DNA from: JAHJDR01 sp964609965
GTDB lineage: Bacteria > UBA10199 > JADGCS01
Direction of reading: 5' to 3'
Assembly (NCBI GenBank): GCA_964609965.1
Contig: CAZSTS010000002.1
Coordinates: forward strand, 124,001 to 188,000
Length of the DNA stretch: 64,000 bases
The position numbers were made by a program, and so were the translations under genes. Below are positions 51,552 to 60,305 of the stretch, piece by piece. The notes under the pieces were generated by a model. That model saw only the letters and a program-made list of their open reading frames with translations. It had not been told where the DNA came from and made no database searches. Numbering within the stretch: position 1 is the first letter of the stretch; every line of letters starts with the position of its first letter.

Positions 51552-52598
51552 ATGTTTGTTATGGAAAATATTTATAACAAAATAAAACAAAATAAACGTT
51601 TAACGATCGAAGAGGGCATCAGTCTCTACAAAAACGCAGACCTTATCACGCTGGGTCAGCTTGCTAATGCTAAGCGCGAAGCGCTGCATGGCAATAACAC
51701 GTATTATGTGCGTAACCTTCATATTGATTATTCAAATATCTGTGCGTTGAGTTGTAAGTTTTGTGCCTATTCTCGTAAATCTAAAGAAGAAGGAGGTTTT
51801 GAGCTCTCCATCGAGGATGTTTTAAATAAAATTAGAAAGCATGCTAATCATGATATCCAAGTCGTTCACATCGTGGGTGGGCATCATCCAAAACTGCCTT
51901 ATGATTATTACTTGAACATGCTTAAGTCCATCAAAGAAGAATTTCCCAAAATTCATATCAGGGCTTTTACAGCTTGTGAGATAAATTACCTTTCAAAAAA
52001 GTTTGGTTTCACTGAAGAAAAAGTTCTCAAAGATTTCATGGCATGCGGTCTTGGCTCTCTTCCAGGTGGTGGTGCCGAAATACTTGTCGACAATGTTAGA
52101 CAAGAAATCTGTGGGCCAAAGGGATCTAGTGAAACATGGCTTAGCACTCACCGTCTTGCTCATTCATTAGGGCTCAAGACTAATGTGACTATGCTTTATG
52201 GTCATGTAGAATCTTTGGAAGATCGTATTTTACACATGTCAAAGATTCGTGATCTTCAAGATGAAACAAAAGGTTTTACCTCATTCATTCCTTTGGCATT
52301 CAATCCTAAAAACACATTTTTTGAAAACTTAGATTACACAACAGGGCATGACAATTTAAGAACGATCGCTATTTCACGTCTTTTCCTAGACAATATTCCC
52401 CACATCAAGGCTTACTGGGTTATGTCTGGCATGGCCATGGCACAAATTGCCCAGCATTTTGGGGCAGATGATCTTCATGGCACAGTCATCGAAGAACATA
52501 TCACTCAAATGGCTGGTGGCCTGTCACCGCAAGAATTTTCTGTTTTAGAACTCACTCGCCACATTGAAGGGGCGGGGAGAGAGGCGGTGGAGAGATGA
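51552..52598 (+). CDS. mqnE: Aminodeoxyfutalosine synthase
   Basis: Radical-SAM enzyme of the futalosine pathway that joins chorismate-derived 3-[(1-carboxyvinyl)oxy]benzoate to the SAM adenosyl group, toward menaquinone. CxxxCxxC is at Cys64, Cys68 and Cys71 (CALSCKFCAY). MqnE-like motifs follow: HIVGGHHPKLPYDYYLNML, RAFTACEI, GLGSLPGGGAEI and a C-terminal EHITQMAGG. The start is uncertain: ATG at 51552 or 51561, neither with a Shine-Dalgarno. Other mqn genes are not in the window. Implies menaquinone-based respiration. Confidence 0.9.
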   Translation: MFVMENIYNKIKQNKRLTIEEGISLYKNADLITLGQLANAKREALHGNNTYYVRNLHIDYSNICALSCKFCAYSRKSKEEGGFELSIEDVLNKIRKHANHDIQVVHIVGGHHPKLPYDYYLNMLKSIKEEFPKIHIRAFTACEINYLSKKFGFTEEKVLKDFMACGLGSLPGGGAEILVDNVRQEICGPKGSSETWLSTHRLAHSLGLKTNVTMLYGHVESLEDRILHMSKIRDLQDETKGFTSFIPLAFNPKNTFFENLDYTTGHDNLRTIAISRLFLDNIPHIKAYWVMSGMAMAQIAQHFGADDLHGTVIEEHITQMAGGLSPQEFSVLELTRHIEGAGREAVER

Positions 52599-52613
52599 GT
52601 AATGAGTGTGGCG

Positions 52614-54497
52614 TTACTTTTCTTTCGGCCTTCTTACTATAACAACCTTATCTTTAAATCTTTCTGGGACATGGGTTTTGGGTGTGTAAGTTGTAGATGG
52701 ATTTTGTGCGTTGAGTTCAAGAACCTCACCTGAAACAAGGTTGTACGTGCATTCCCAGCGAGTAATGGGCCATCCTTCAGAATTATATGTCACGATATAA
52801 ACTGTGTGTAGGAACTCTTCTGGTTCAATTTCGTATTGATCTATATCACTGTCAGAAACATTTGCTGAATGAGCTCGCCGGTCTGAGTGACAAATAATGC
52901 CATGAGAAAGAACGTCTTCAATTGTAGGTGCTTTGGCAAAGATATTTGTAGACATCTTTCTTATTTCGGTCTCTCCGTAAAGCAATCCCTCTCTTGTGAT
53001 GTTTACACGCACCAACCCTTTTTTGTTTTGTTGAGTGGCAAACATTTGAGCTGTGTTATCTGCCGAGTGTGGACCTATCACAACAACATCTTCACAGGCA
53101 ATGGATGAGCTCAACTCTCTATCTTCTGGCATGCCACGACCAGCAAGTTTTGTTCTACCGTCTCTGTCGTGAAAAGTGCCTTTAGATCCCATAGGCTTGA
53201 TCAGAAAATTTACGAACCGACTTAGTTCAGATTCTAATTTTGTGGGATAGTCTTGTATTCTGATTATGTTTCTGAAAAAAGCGGGAAAGCTTGTTAGTGT
53301 TTGAAGCATAAGAGACTGAGCCATGACAGCGTCTCTAGGAATAACACTGCCTCTTTCTGTAGAAAAACTTAACTTATCTCTTTCTAATCTTTTTTTGTTC
53401 ACAATACTCAAGCTCAAGCGGGTTATCCTGTCTTCGAGCGCTCTTAAAATAGCAAGGCTATGAACTGGATAGGCTGTGCTTGTGTGAGGAATCGTTTCGT
53501 GTAGGGCCTCATAGAGCATGACCAGTTCACTGTAATAAGGCGCATCAAGAGGGTCCCCTTCAAAATGAAAAAAATCAGGTGCTGCGTGCATCATAACCCA
53601 GGCTGCATCTTGAAATGGCATAATGTCTCTTACACCTTTGATGGGGTCCACGCCGCAGAAGGGACACCCAACACTACATCCTTTTGCAAGCTCAACGAAG
53701 TTTGTGTTTTTAAGAATCGCAGCTCTGATTTTGGGATGAAATGGAGCCAGAATTTCTGGAGGTTCTTTTTTTATGAATGCTGTTGCCGCAGTATTTTGTT
53801 TAGCCATTAAATCTTCTGTCATTCTGATAAGCTCTTCTATGGATAGCCCTAAGCTGTCTATGAGTTCATAACAATCTCTGGCAAATGAAAGATGTTTATT
53901 CATAAGTGTTCTCAATAGATCCTGGGCAACTTTATCACCAAGGGGGTCTTTTGACACAAGGTGTGCTCCATCAACGACTTTCAAAGGAATAGCTAAAGGA
54001 TTGAGGACTCTATGTAGTTTCCAAGGCATGTGTTCCTCGACGAGTTTTAATGTTGTGCCGATTGATAGAACAATAATCGTGTTTTGAATTTCTCTGTGCG
54101 TGTCAGGAAAGCTTGCTTGTATGTCAGGGTAGCGTTCTAATACATTTTTAGTATCTTTTAAGCGACCATTATGAAAGCGTGTTATGTTTCTTCGTATTTG
54201 TTGTAGCTTGAGTGGGTTTGCTGGTATTTCAGGTGTGGGGTTAAGAGCATCTAAGGATACTTGCTTTGCTGCACCCCATTTTTCGCTTTCTCTTTTTAGG
54301 GCGGCACGTCTTGATGTATGTTCCGTTTTTTGAAAAGTCCTTTCTGTGTGCACAGGTTCCGCAGCATAATGAGCGTATTCCAGCATAGTACTCCATGAGT
54401 TGTAACTCGTTCCGACAGGAGTCACAGATATGTAGGAGCTGCATCCTTGAGCTGTGCTGGCAAGAAGAGGCATGTATCCTGTATTGGCTGCGATCAT
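52614..54497 (-). CDS. Unrecognised radical-SAM-like protein, 627 aa
   Basis: Residues 1-30 are hydrophobic and Ser/Gly-rich (MIAANTGYMPLLASTAQG), 30-260 helical. At 267-285 VELAKGCSVGCPFCGVD provides a CxxxCxxC motif (Cys274, Cys278, Cys281), the iron-sulfur ligand pattern of radical-SAM enzymes. FHFEGDPLD (311-319) follows at the usual distance of the SAM-binding GGEP-type loop. Downstream come helical and strand segments, RDRDGRTKLAGRG-like loops, and a C-terminal domain of about 70 residues (HTVYIVTYNSEGWPITRWECTYN). No membrane helix or SPASM Cys cluster is visible. No Shine-Dalgarno. It converges on mqnE with 15 nt between stops. Function unknown. Confidence 0.7.
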   Translation of the reverse strand: MIAANTGYMPLLASTAQGCSSYISVTPVGTSYNSWSTMLEYAHYAAEPVHTERTFQKTEHTSRRAALKRESEKWGAAKQVSLDALNPTPEIPANPLKLQQIRRNITRFHNGRLKDTKNVLERYPDIQASFPDTHREIQNTIIVLSIGTTLKLVEEHMPWKLHRVLNPLAIPLKVVDGAHLVSKDPLGDKVAQDLLRTLMNKHLSFARDCYELIDSLGLSIEELIRMTEDLMAKQNTAATAFIKKEPPEILAPFHPKIRAAILKNTNFVELAKGCSVGCPFCGVDPIKGVRDIMPFQDAAWVMMHAAPDFFHFEGDPLDAPYYSELVMLYEALHETIPHTSTAYPVHSLAILRALEDRITRLSLSIVNKKRLERDKLSFSTERGSVIPRDAVMAQSLMLQTLTSFPAFFRNIIRIQDYPTKLESELSRFVNFLIKPMGSKGTFHDRDGRTKLAGRGMPEDRELSSSIACEDVVVIGPHSADNTAQMFATQQNKKGLVRVNITREGLLYGETEIRKMSTNIFAKAPTIEDVLSHGIICHSDRRAHSANVSDSDIDQYEIEPEEFLHTVYIVTYNSEGWPITRWECTYNLVSGEVLELNAQNPSTTYTPKTHVPERFKDKVVIVRRPKEK

Positions 54498-54649
54498 AGT
54501 GTGTGTATTATCGGCATATTATTCGTTTTGTTTCTCTGTATCTAGTGTTCTTCATTGTGGGGCCAAAACAGCAAAGAAAAGCAGAATAAAAACTGTTGGT
54601 TGACTGGACACTTTTGTTTCCACTTTTTTGGTGTGCCACCCAGAATATT

Positions 54650-54677
54650 ACCATTGAACCAAGTATTCCTATATAAT
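54650..54677 (+). promoter_or_regulatory. Possible promoter just before purB
   Basis: A perfect TATAAT (54672-54677) lies 12 nt before the purB ATG. A -35-like TTACCA sits 18 nt upstream of it (54648-54653). Transcription would begin only a few bases before the ATG, giving a nearly leaderless mRNA, which agrees with the lack of a Shine-Dalgarno. Confidence 0.35.
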
Positions 54678-54689
54678 ATACAATCCAGC

Positions 54690-55988
54690 ATGATAGAACG
54701 CTATTCACGAAAAGAAATGGCCCAGATCTGGGAACCCGAAAACAAATTCAAAATATGGTTAAATATCGAGCTCTTAGCGCTTGAGGCCTGGTCCAAGATC
54801 GACAAAGGCATCTCTCAAGATGTGGTGAAAACCTGTCAGAAAAAGGCCAAATTTGATGTGGCGCGTATTGATGAGATCGAAGCCAAGGTAAAGCACGATG
54901 TGATTGCCTTCCTCACCAATGTAAATGAAAACATTGGTCCAGAGGCCAGGTTTCTTCACAAAGGCATGACTTCTTCTGACGTTTTGGACACGTGTCTTGC
55001 TTTTCAACTCAAACAAGCCTCAGAAATTCTTCTCACAGATCTAGGAAAGCTTCTCCAGGTTCTCAAAAAAAGAGCTCTTGAACACAAAGACACAGTTCGT
55101 ATGGGACGCTCTCATGGGATTCATGGTGAGCCTGTCACATTTGGTTTGACTCTGGCTCTTTTTTACGAAGAATTCAAACGAGCCAAACTTCGTCTTAAAC
55201 AAGCAAGTGACCAAATGGCTGTTGGTAAAATATCAGGCGCCATGGGCACGTATGCAAATGTAGATCCCAGCGTCGAAGAATTTGTTTGCGAAAAAATGGG
55301 ACTTACACCAGCAAAAGTTTCGACTCAAATCATTCAGCGCGATCGTCACGCACATTATTTTACAACATTGGCTCTCATTGCTTCTTCAATCGAAAAGCTC
55401 GCTGTCGAAATCAGGCATTTACAAAGAACCGAAGTTTATGAAGCTGAAGAATATTTCAGCCCTGGTCAAAAAGGGTCTTCTGCCATGCCACATAAGCGTA
55501 ACCCTGTGCTTACAGAGAATCTCACTGGTCTCGCTCGCATCATACGTGGTCATGCTTTTGCTGCTATGGAAAATGTAAGTCTGTGGCATGAGAGAGACAT
55601 CTCTCATAGTTCTGCAGAAAGATTTATTGCTCCTGATGCGACTGTTACTTTGGATTTCATGTTGTGTCGTCTCACAGGTGTTATGGATAAGTTGTTGGTG
55701 TATCCTGACAACATGAAAAAGAATTTAGAAAAGCATAAAGGCCTCTATAATTCGCAACGTATTCTCCTCACATTAACTGATAAAGGCTGTTCAAGAGAAG
55801 ACTCGTATCAACTTGTGCAACGCAACGCCATGAAGGTTTGGGAAGAGGGTGCAGATTTTCAAATCCTGTTAAAGAAAGATGCGGACATTAAAAAACATCT
55901 TTCTGATGAAGAAATCGAAGAATTATTTTCTTTGGATTATCACACAAAACATGTGGAGACTATATTTAAAAGGGTGTTTGATTCTTAG
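54690..55988 (+). CDS. purB: Adenylosuccinate lyase
   Basis: Catalyses two purine steps: SAICAR to AICAR and adenylosuccinate to AMP. I chose the ATG at 54690 because MIERYSRKEMAQIWEPENKF is the conserved N-terminus; the frame is open further upstream without homology. Signature GSSAMPHKRNP (about 263-273), TSSDVLDTCLAFQ and MGRSHGIHGEPVTFG are present. At 432 aa it is of normal length. It heads the purB-purL-purQ series. Confidence 0.97.
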   Translation: MIERYSRKEMAQIWEPENKFKIWLNIELLALEAWSKIDKGISQDVVKTCQKKAKFDVARIDEIEAKVKHDVIAFLTNVNENIGPEARFLHKGMTSSDVLDTCLAFQLKQASEILLTDLGKLLQVLKKRALEHKDTVRMGRSHGIHGEPVTFGLTLALFYEEFKRAKLRLKQASDQMAVGKISGAMGTYANVDPSVEEFVCEKMGLTPAKVSTQIIQRDRHAHYFTTLALIASSIEKLAVEIRHLQRTEVYEAEEYFSPGQKGSSAMPHKRNPVLTENLTGLARIIRGHAFAAMENVSLWHERDISHSSAERFIAPDATVTLDFMLCRLTGVMDKLLVYPDNMKKNLEKHKGLYNSQRILLTLTDKGCSREDSYQLVQRNAMKVWEEGADFQILLKKDADIKKHLSDEEIEELFSLDYHTKHVETIFKRVFDS

Positions 55989-56021
55989 TAATGAGTGATG
56001 AGCAATGAGTGATGAGTAGAT

Positions 56022-59003
56022 ATGACATATCGGTTACATATAAAATCCATTATTCCTGATACACGGGCAGAGGTTCGTTTAAAGCATCTTTGCGCCTTGG
56101 GGCTCAAAAAAGAAATCAAAAAGATTTCTTTGGTAGATGTTTACACGATTGATAAAAATTTCTCAGATCAAGATTTAGAAAAAATCGGAGCTGCTCTTTC
56201 AAATCCTGTCACACAAAAAACTTCTTTTAAAGAATCTCTGGCACCTCAAGAATTTAGTTGGGCAATAGAGATTGGTTTCCTGCCTGGTGTAACTGATAAT
56301 GTGGCACACACAGCAAAAGAAAGCGTCGAAGATCTTTTTAAATTAAAATTTGAATCCAATGAAGATATTTATACTTCACAAATCACTTTTATTACAGGCG
56401 AGCTTACAGAGAAAAATGTAAAAGACATCAGCGAAGACCTGGCAAACCCCTTGATTCAAAGAATCAACATCAAATCATCTAAAGATTTTTTGAATGATAA
56501 AGGAATGGATGTTGTTGTGCCTAAGGTCACGCTTTCAGAAAAACCTGGTGTTGATAGCGTTGATCTTAATATTTCGGACACAGAACTAGAACAGCTTGGC
56601 CAGGAGGGCATTCTCAATAAAGACGGCTCACGCAGGGGACCTTTGGCGTTGTCTTTAGATTATCTCAAGGCGATCCAAGGTTACTTTAAAGAAAAAAAAC
56701 GTGTTCCCACTGATGCTGAGTTAGAAACTTTGGCACAAACCTGGTCTGAACATTGTAAGCATACAATTTTTGCCTCTTCTCTCGATGACATTACTGATGG
56801 TATATATAAAAGATATATCAAGGGGGCTACAGAAAGAATTCGCAAAGAAAAAGGCGATAAAGATTTCTGTGTTTCTGTTTTTAAAGATAATTCAGGCGGG
56901 ATTGTTTTTGACGATGACTGGATTGTAACTGATAAAGCCGAAACTCATAACAGTCCATCAGCCTTAGATCCTTATGGGGGCGCTATTACAGGGATTGTGG
57001 GTGTTAATCGAGACACAGTCGGATTTGGAAAGGGAGCAAAACCTATCATCAACAAATATGGTTACTGTTTTGGTGAGCCTGATGATACGGACCCCTTGTA
57101 TCGTGGTAAAGACAGAACAAATAAAATGCTTTCTGCCAAGAGAATCATGGAAGGTGTGATCGAGGGTGTGAAAGATGGCGGAAATCAATCGGGCATTCCA
57201 ACGCCGCAGGGTTTTTGTTGTTTTGATAAAAGATTTAAAGGAAAGCCACTTGTTTTTGTGGGAACAATCGGCTTGATACCTCAACAAATTCATAAAGAAT
57301 CGAGTTGGGTAAAAAAAGCGCGACCAGGCGATCACATTGTTATGCTTGGCGGTCGTGTTGGTAAAGATGGTATTCACGGAGCCACATTTTCATCAGAGGC
57401 CCTTACTCATGGCAGCCCCGTGAGCGCTGTTCAGATTGGTGATCCCATTACACAGAAAAAATTCTCTGATGCCATAGTCAAAGAAGCCAGAGATCAAAAC
57501 CTCTACAATAGTATTACTGATAATGGGGCAGGTGGTTTGTCCTCCTCAATCGGCGAAATGGCCAGAGAGGCAGGCGGTTGTCTTGTTTATTTAGATAAAG
57601 TGCCTCTTAAATATCCAGGGTTAGCTCCTTGGGAGATTTGGATTTCTGAATCTCAAGAGAGAATGACGGTTTCTGTTCCTTCTGATAAACTGGAGGCTTT
57701 TCAAGCTCTCATGGAAAGACGTGGTGTAGAATCAACTGTGATTGGAGAATTTACCGAATCACGAAAATGCGAAGTCATGTATCAAGAAAAAATGGCTATA
57801 GATCTTGATTTGGATTTTCTTCATGATGGACTGCCTGAGAAGGTTTTGGTTTCGACTTATCATAAAGAAAAAACTAGAGAGCCTGATTTTCCCTGTCCTC
57901 TTGATCAAACAGATGTATTCAAGGGTATGCTTTCACGCTATAATATTTGCGATCATTCTTTTATTTCATACCAGTATGATTATGAAGTGCAGTCTGGTTC
58001 AGTTCTCAAGCCCCTTCAAGGCAAGGGAAGAGTTTTTTCACCTACATCTGTGACAAAGCCTGTTCTCACTTCGAACAAGGGCGTTGTTCTTTCGCAAGGG
58101 ATCAATCCTAGTTACAGCGACGTCGATACGTACCACATGGCAGCGAGCGCCATTGATACAGCTATTCGAAACATCATTGCAGCTGGTGGAACTTTGGATC
58201 ACTTGGCGTTGCTCGATAATTTTTGTTGGTGTGACGCGACAGATGCTTTCAGATTAGGGCAATTAAAAGAAGCGGCTAAAGCTTGTTATGACTATGCTGT
58301 AAAGTTTGGTGCTCCGTTTATTTCGGGCAAAGACAGCATGTTCAATGATTTTAAAGGTTTTGATAAAGAGAGCCGGCCCATTAAGATTTCTGTCCCACCC
58401 ACACTTTTAGTTTCGTCAATTGGTGTTGTGGATGATGTGACAAAGGTTGTGAGTCTCGATGCAAAAATGTCAGGTGATCTTGTCTACGTTTTAGGAGAAA
58501 CCAAGAATGAACTCTCTGGTTCAGAGTATTTTTCTTATGTAAGTGATCAGTCTGGGCAAAAACAACTTGGACAAGCTGTGCCTCAAGTGGATGCCGACAA
58601 AGCAAAATCGCTCTATCAAACACTCACAGCTGCAATTAAAGAACAATTAGTAGCCTCTTCTCTTGGTGTTGGTATTGGGGGGGTTGGGGTTTCTCTCGCA
58701 AAAATGGCGATTGCAGGACAGCTGGGAATGAACCTTGATTTTTCTTCTCTAAAGATAGCCGGTGATGTGACTAGAGATGATTTTGTTTTATTCTCGGAGA
58801 CTCAAAGTCGTTTTGTTGTGACTGTTAATTCACGCCAGCGTGAACGGTTTGAAGAGATTTTTAAAGATCATGCTTTTTCTTGCATAGGTGTTGTTTTGAG
58901 AGATGATCGTTTTGTGATTAAAGGTATTAATGGTCAAAGAGTTGTGAACTCGACTGTGAAAGATTTGACTGAGGCTTATAGGAAGACTTTTAAGGGATGG
59001 TAG
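56022..59003 (+). CDS. purL: Phosphoribosylformylglycinamidine synthase, large subunit with PurS-like N-terminus
   Basis: Synthesises FGAM from FGAR in purine synthesis, using ammonia from PurQ. At 993 aa it lies between stand-alone small PurL (about 730) and the fused PurL-PurQ form (about 1300). The first 165 residues look like two successive PurS-like ferredoxin folds (starting MTYRLHIKSIIPDTRAEV and FSWAIEIGFLPGVTDNV). Then come the linker helix and ATP/substrate regions: TWSEHCKHT (about 241-249), HNSPSALDPYGGAITGIVGV, DNGAGGLSSSIGEM and FISGKDSM. The glutaminase is separate, encoded next. The start follows a GAGTGATGAGTAG word block, with no Shine-Dalgarno. Confidence 0.94.
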   Translation: MTYRLHIKSIIPDTRAEVRLKHLCALGLKKEIKKISLVDVYTIDKNFSDQDLEKIGAALSNPVTQKTSFKESLAPQEFSWAIEIGFLPGVTDNVAHTAKESVEDLFKLKFESNEDIYTSQITFITGELTEKNVKDISEDLANPLIQRINIKSSKDFLNDKGMDVVVPKVTLSEKPGVDSVDLNISDTELEQLGQEGILNKDGSRRGPLALSLDYLKAIQGYFKEKKRVPTDAELETLAQTWSEHCKHTIFASSLDDITDGIYKRYIKGATERIRKEKGDKDFCVSVFKDNSGGIVFDDDWIVTDKAETHNSPSALDPYGGAITGIVGVNRDTVGFGKGAKPIINKYGYCFGEPDDTDPLYRGKDRTNKMLSAKRIMEGVIEGVKDGGNQSGIPTPQGFCCFDKRFKGKPLVFVGTIGLIPQQIHKESSWVKKARPGDHIVMLGGRVGKDGIHGATFSSEALTHGSPVSAVQIGDPITQKKFSDAIVKEARDQNLYNSITDNGAGGLSSSIGEMAREAGGCLVYLDKVPLKYPGLAPWEIWISESQERMTVSVPSDKLEAFQALMERRGVESTVIGEFTESRKCEVMYQEKMAIDLDLDFLHDGLPEKVLVSTYHKEKTREPDFPCPLDQTDVFKGMLSRYNICDHSFISYQYDYEVQSGSVLKPLQGKGRVFSPTSVTKPVLTSNKGVVLSQGINPSYSDVDTYHMAASAIDTAIRNIIAAGGTLDHLALLDNFCWCDATDAFRLGQLKEAAKACYDYAVKFGAPFISGKDSMFNDFKGFDKESRPIKISVPPTLLVSSIGVVDDVTKVVSLDAKMSGDLVYVLGETKNELSGSEYFSYVSDQSGQKQLGQAVPQVDADKAKSLYQTLTAAIKEQLVASSLGVGIGGVGVSLAKMAIAGQLGMNLDFSSLKIAGDVTRDDFVLFSETQSRFVVTVNSRQRERFEEIFKDHAFSCIGVVLRDDRFVIKGINGQRVVNSTVKDLTEAYRKTFKGW

Positions 59004-59039
59004 GAAAGGGAGTTCTTCCAGTCATCACTTATTATACGC

Positions 59040-59092
59040 GGACCCCCGATGAAATTTAGAACGGGCGGGCACAGGGACCCGCCCCTACGAAA
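59040..59092. repeat. GTAGGGGCG-type palindromic repeat, copy 2
   Basis: ACGGGCGGGCACAGGGACCCGCCCCTACG: GGGCGGG/CCCGCCC inverted arms with the terminal CCCCTACGA shared with 25651-25714. It fills most of the purL-purQ spacer and ends 7 nt before the purQ ATG. Confidence 0.6.
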
Positions 59093-59097
59093 ATATT

Positions 59098-59901
59098 ATG
59101 AAACCAAATGCAATCATACTCACCGGATACGGGATTAATTGTGAAGAAGAAACCGCATTTGCCTTCAAGCAAGCGGGTGCAAAGGCAGATGTTGTTCACA
59201 TCAATGATCTTATTGATGGCACAAAGAGATTGTTAGACTATCAGATTCTAGCGATCCCTGGTGGTTTTTCTTATGGTGATGATACTGGTTCAGGTAACGC
59301 ACTCGCCAATCGCATAAAAAATAATCTCAAAGAATATCTCTATAAATTTATCGAAAAAGACACTCTCACTATTGGGATTTGTAATGGTTGTCAGGTTTTG
59401 GCTAATTTAGGGATTGTTCCAGGCATTGATGAAGGTTCTCATGAGCCGCAGGTGGCTTTTACTCATAATACATCAGCGCGTTATGAGGACAGGTGGGTTC
59501 GTCTCAAGGTCGAAAAAACAAACAGCGTTTTTACAAAAGGCATTGATTTCTTATTTATTCCAGTAGCTCATGGTGAAGGTTGTTTTTATGCCCCAGATAA
59601 TATGATCAACAGGATTATTGAAAATAGGCAGATTGCTTTAAAGTATGCTAAGCCTGATGGTTCTCTTGCTAAGGGCGAGTTTCCCCATAACCCTAACGGT
59701 GCGCTTCATGATGTGGCTGGAATCACTGATCCCACTGGACGTGTTTTGGCGCTCATGCCTCATCCAGAGAGACATATCTTTTTTACTCAGCATCCCACGT
59801 GGACATGGCTCAAAGAAAAATACTTAAGAGAAAATCGCTCTTTACCAGAGCAAGGCGAGGGATTGAAGGTGTTTGAGAATGCGGTGAAGTGGTTTGGGTA
59901 G
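59098..59901 (+). CDS. purQ: Phosphoribosylformylglycinamidine synthase, glutaminase subunit
   Basis: Class I glutamine amidotransferase that feeds ammonia to PurL. Nucleophile Cys95 in GICNGCQVL, and His/Glu of the triad in MPHPERHIF (about 219-227). PGGFSYGDD is a PurQ signature. At 267 aa it is slightly longer than bacterial PurQ of the small type and matches the C-terminal domain of the fused enzyme. No Shine-Dalgarno, because the repeat abuts the ATG. Confidence 0.96.
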   Translation: MKPNAIILTGYGINCEEETAFAFKQAGAKADVVHINDLIDGTKRLLDYQILAIPGGFSYGDDTGSGNALANRIKNNLKEYLYKFIEKDTLTIGICNGCQVLANLGIVPGIDEGSHEPQVAFTHNTSARYEDRWVRLKVEKTNSVFTKGIDFLFIPVAHGEGCFYAPDNMINRIIENRQIALKYAKPDGSLAKGEFPHNPNGALHDVAGITDPTGRVLALMPHPERHIFFTQHPTWTWLKEKYLRENRSLPEQGEGLKVFENAVKWFG

Positions 59902-59908
59902 CTGTCAT

Positions 59909-59938
59909 TTGACAAGAAAGAGATATTTAGAATAGTGA
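59909..59938 (+). promoter_or_regulatory. Probable promoter of tRNA-Val
   Basis: A perfect TTGACA (59909-59914), 18 nt, then TAGTGA (59933-59938, weak -10), followed by a GC-rich discriminator-like CGCGGGG. Transcription would begin about 20 nt before the tRNA. Confidence 0.4.
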
Positions 59939-59962
59939 CGCGGGGTTGAAGAACTTCCATTT

Positions 59963-60038
59963 AGGCGCGTAGCTCAGTTTTGGTTAGAGCACTACCTTGA
60001 CATGGTAGGGGTCGCTGGTTCAAGTCCAGTCGTGCCTA
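59963..60038 (+). tRNA. tRNA-Val (anticodon GAC)
   Basis: Full cloverleaf: acceptor AGGCGCG/CGTGCCT (one G-U), D-stem GCTC/GAGC, anticodon stem CTACC/GGTAG with loop TTGACAT (anticodon GAC, Val), variable loop GGGTC, T-stem GCTGG/CCAGT with loop TTCAAGT, discriminator A. CCA is not encoded. Confidence 0.95.
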
Positions 60039-60207
60039 CATTTTTTGTGGCAAAGCCACGGTTAACAATATCATTCTGGACTTGAACCCGAATGAACGCC
60101 GAGCTTGCGAGGAAAAGCGAACGTCTGTGAGCGGCAGTGAATGAGGGCGGCCCTGAGCGAGTAGCCCGCACGCGTAACGAGCAAAGGGAAGTCCAGTCGT
60201 GCCTACA
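60022..60207 (+). repeat. Duplicated tRNA 3' end flanking a 150-bp GC-rich insert
   Basis: The last 19 nt of the tRNA region (AAGTCCAGTCGTGCCTACA, 60022-60040) recur exactly at 60189-60207. Between them an inverted copy of the T-arm, CTGGACTTGAACCC (60076-60089), faces the second copy. The insert contains GAGCG/CGCTC-like words (GAACGCCGAGCTTGCGAGG, GAGCGGCAGTGAATGAGGG) and is more GC-rich than its surroundings. It looks like a small element bounded by att-like repeats, or a tRNA-derived palindromic unit. Confidence 0.75.
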
Positions 60208-60220
60208 GAATTTTAATTGT

Positions 60221-60299
60221 TTGACTAACTCACTGTTTTAGCAGTAAATTTGCCGCCATGGTACTCATTATTAACCCTTCACATAGGATCCCCTCCTAA
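60221..60299 (+). promoter_or_regulatory. Possible thrS promoter and 13-codon upstream frame
   Basis: TTGACT (60221-60226), 18 nt, TAAATT (60245-60250). Right after the predicted start site, ATG at 60258 opens MVLIINPSHRIPS then TAA (60297-60299), in frame with and 6 nt before the thrS ATG. It has no Shine-Dalgarno and no Thr codons, so classical attenuation is unlikely. Confidence 0.3.
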
Positions 60300-60305
60300 A
60301 TAATT

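Noticed and set aside
60040..60305. T-box riboswitch or threonine attenuator for thrS
   Set aside because: No T-box sequence (TGGNACCGCG-like), no specifier hairpin, and the upstream 13-codon frame contains no Thr codons.
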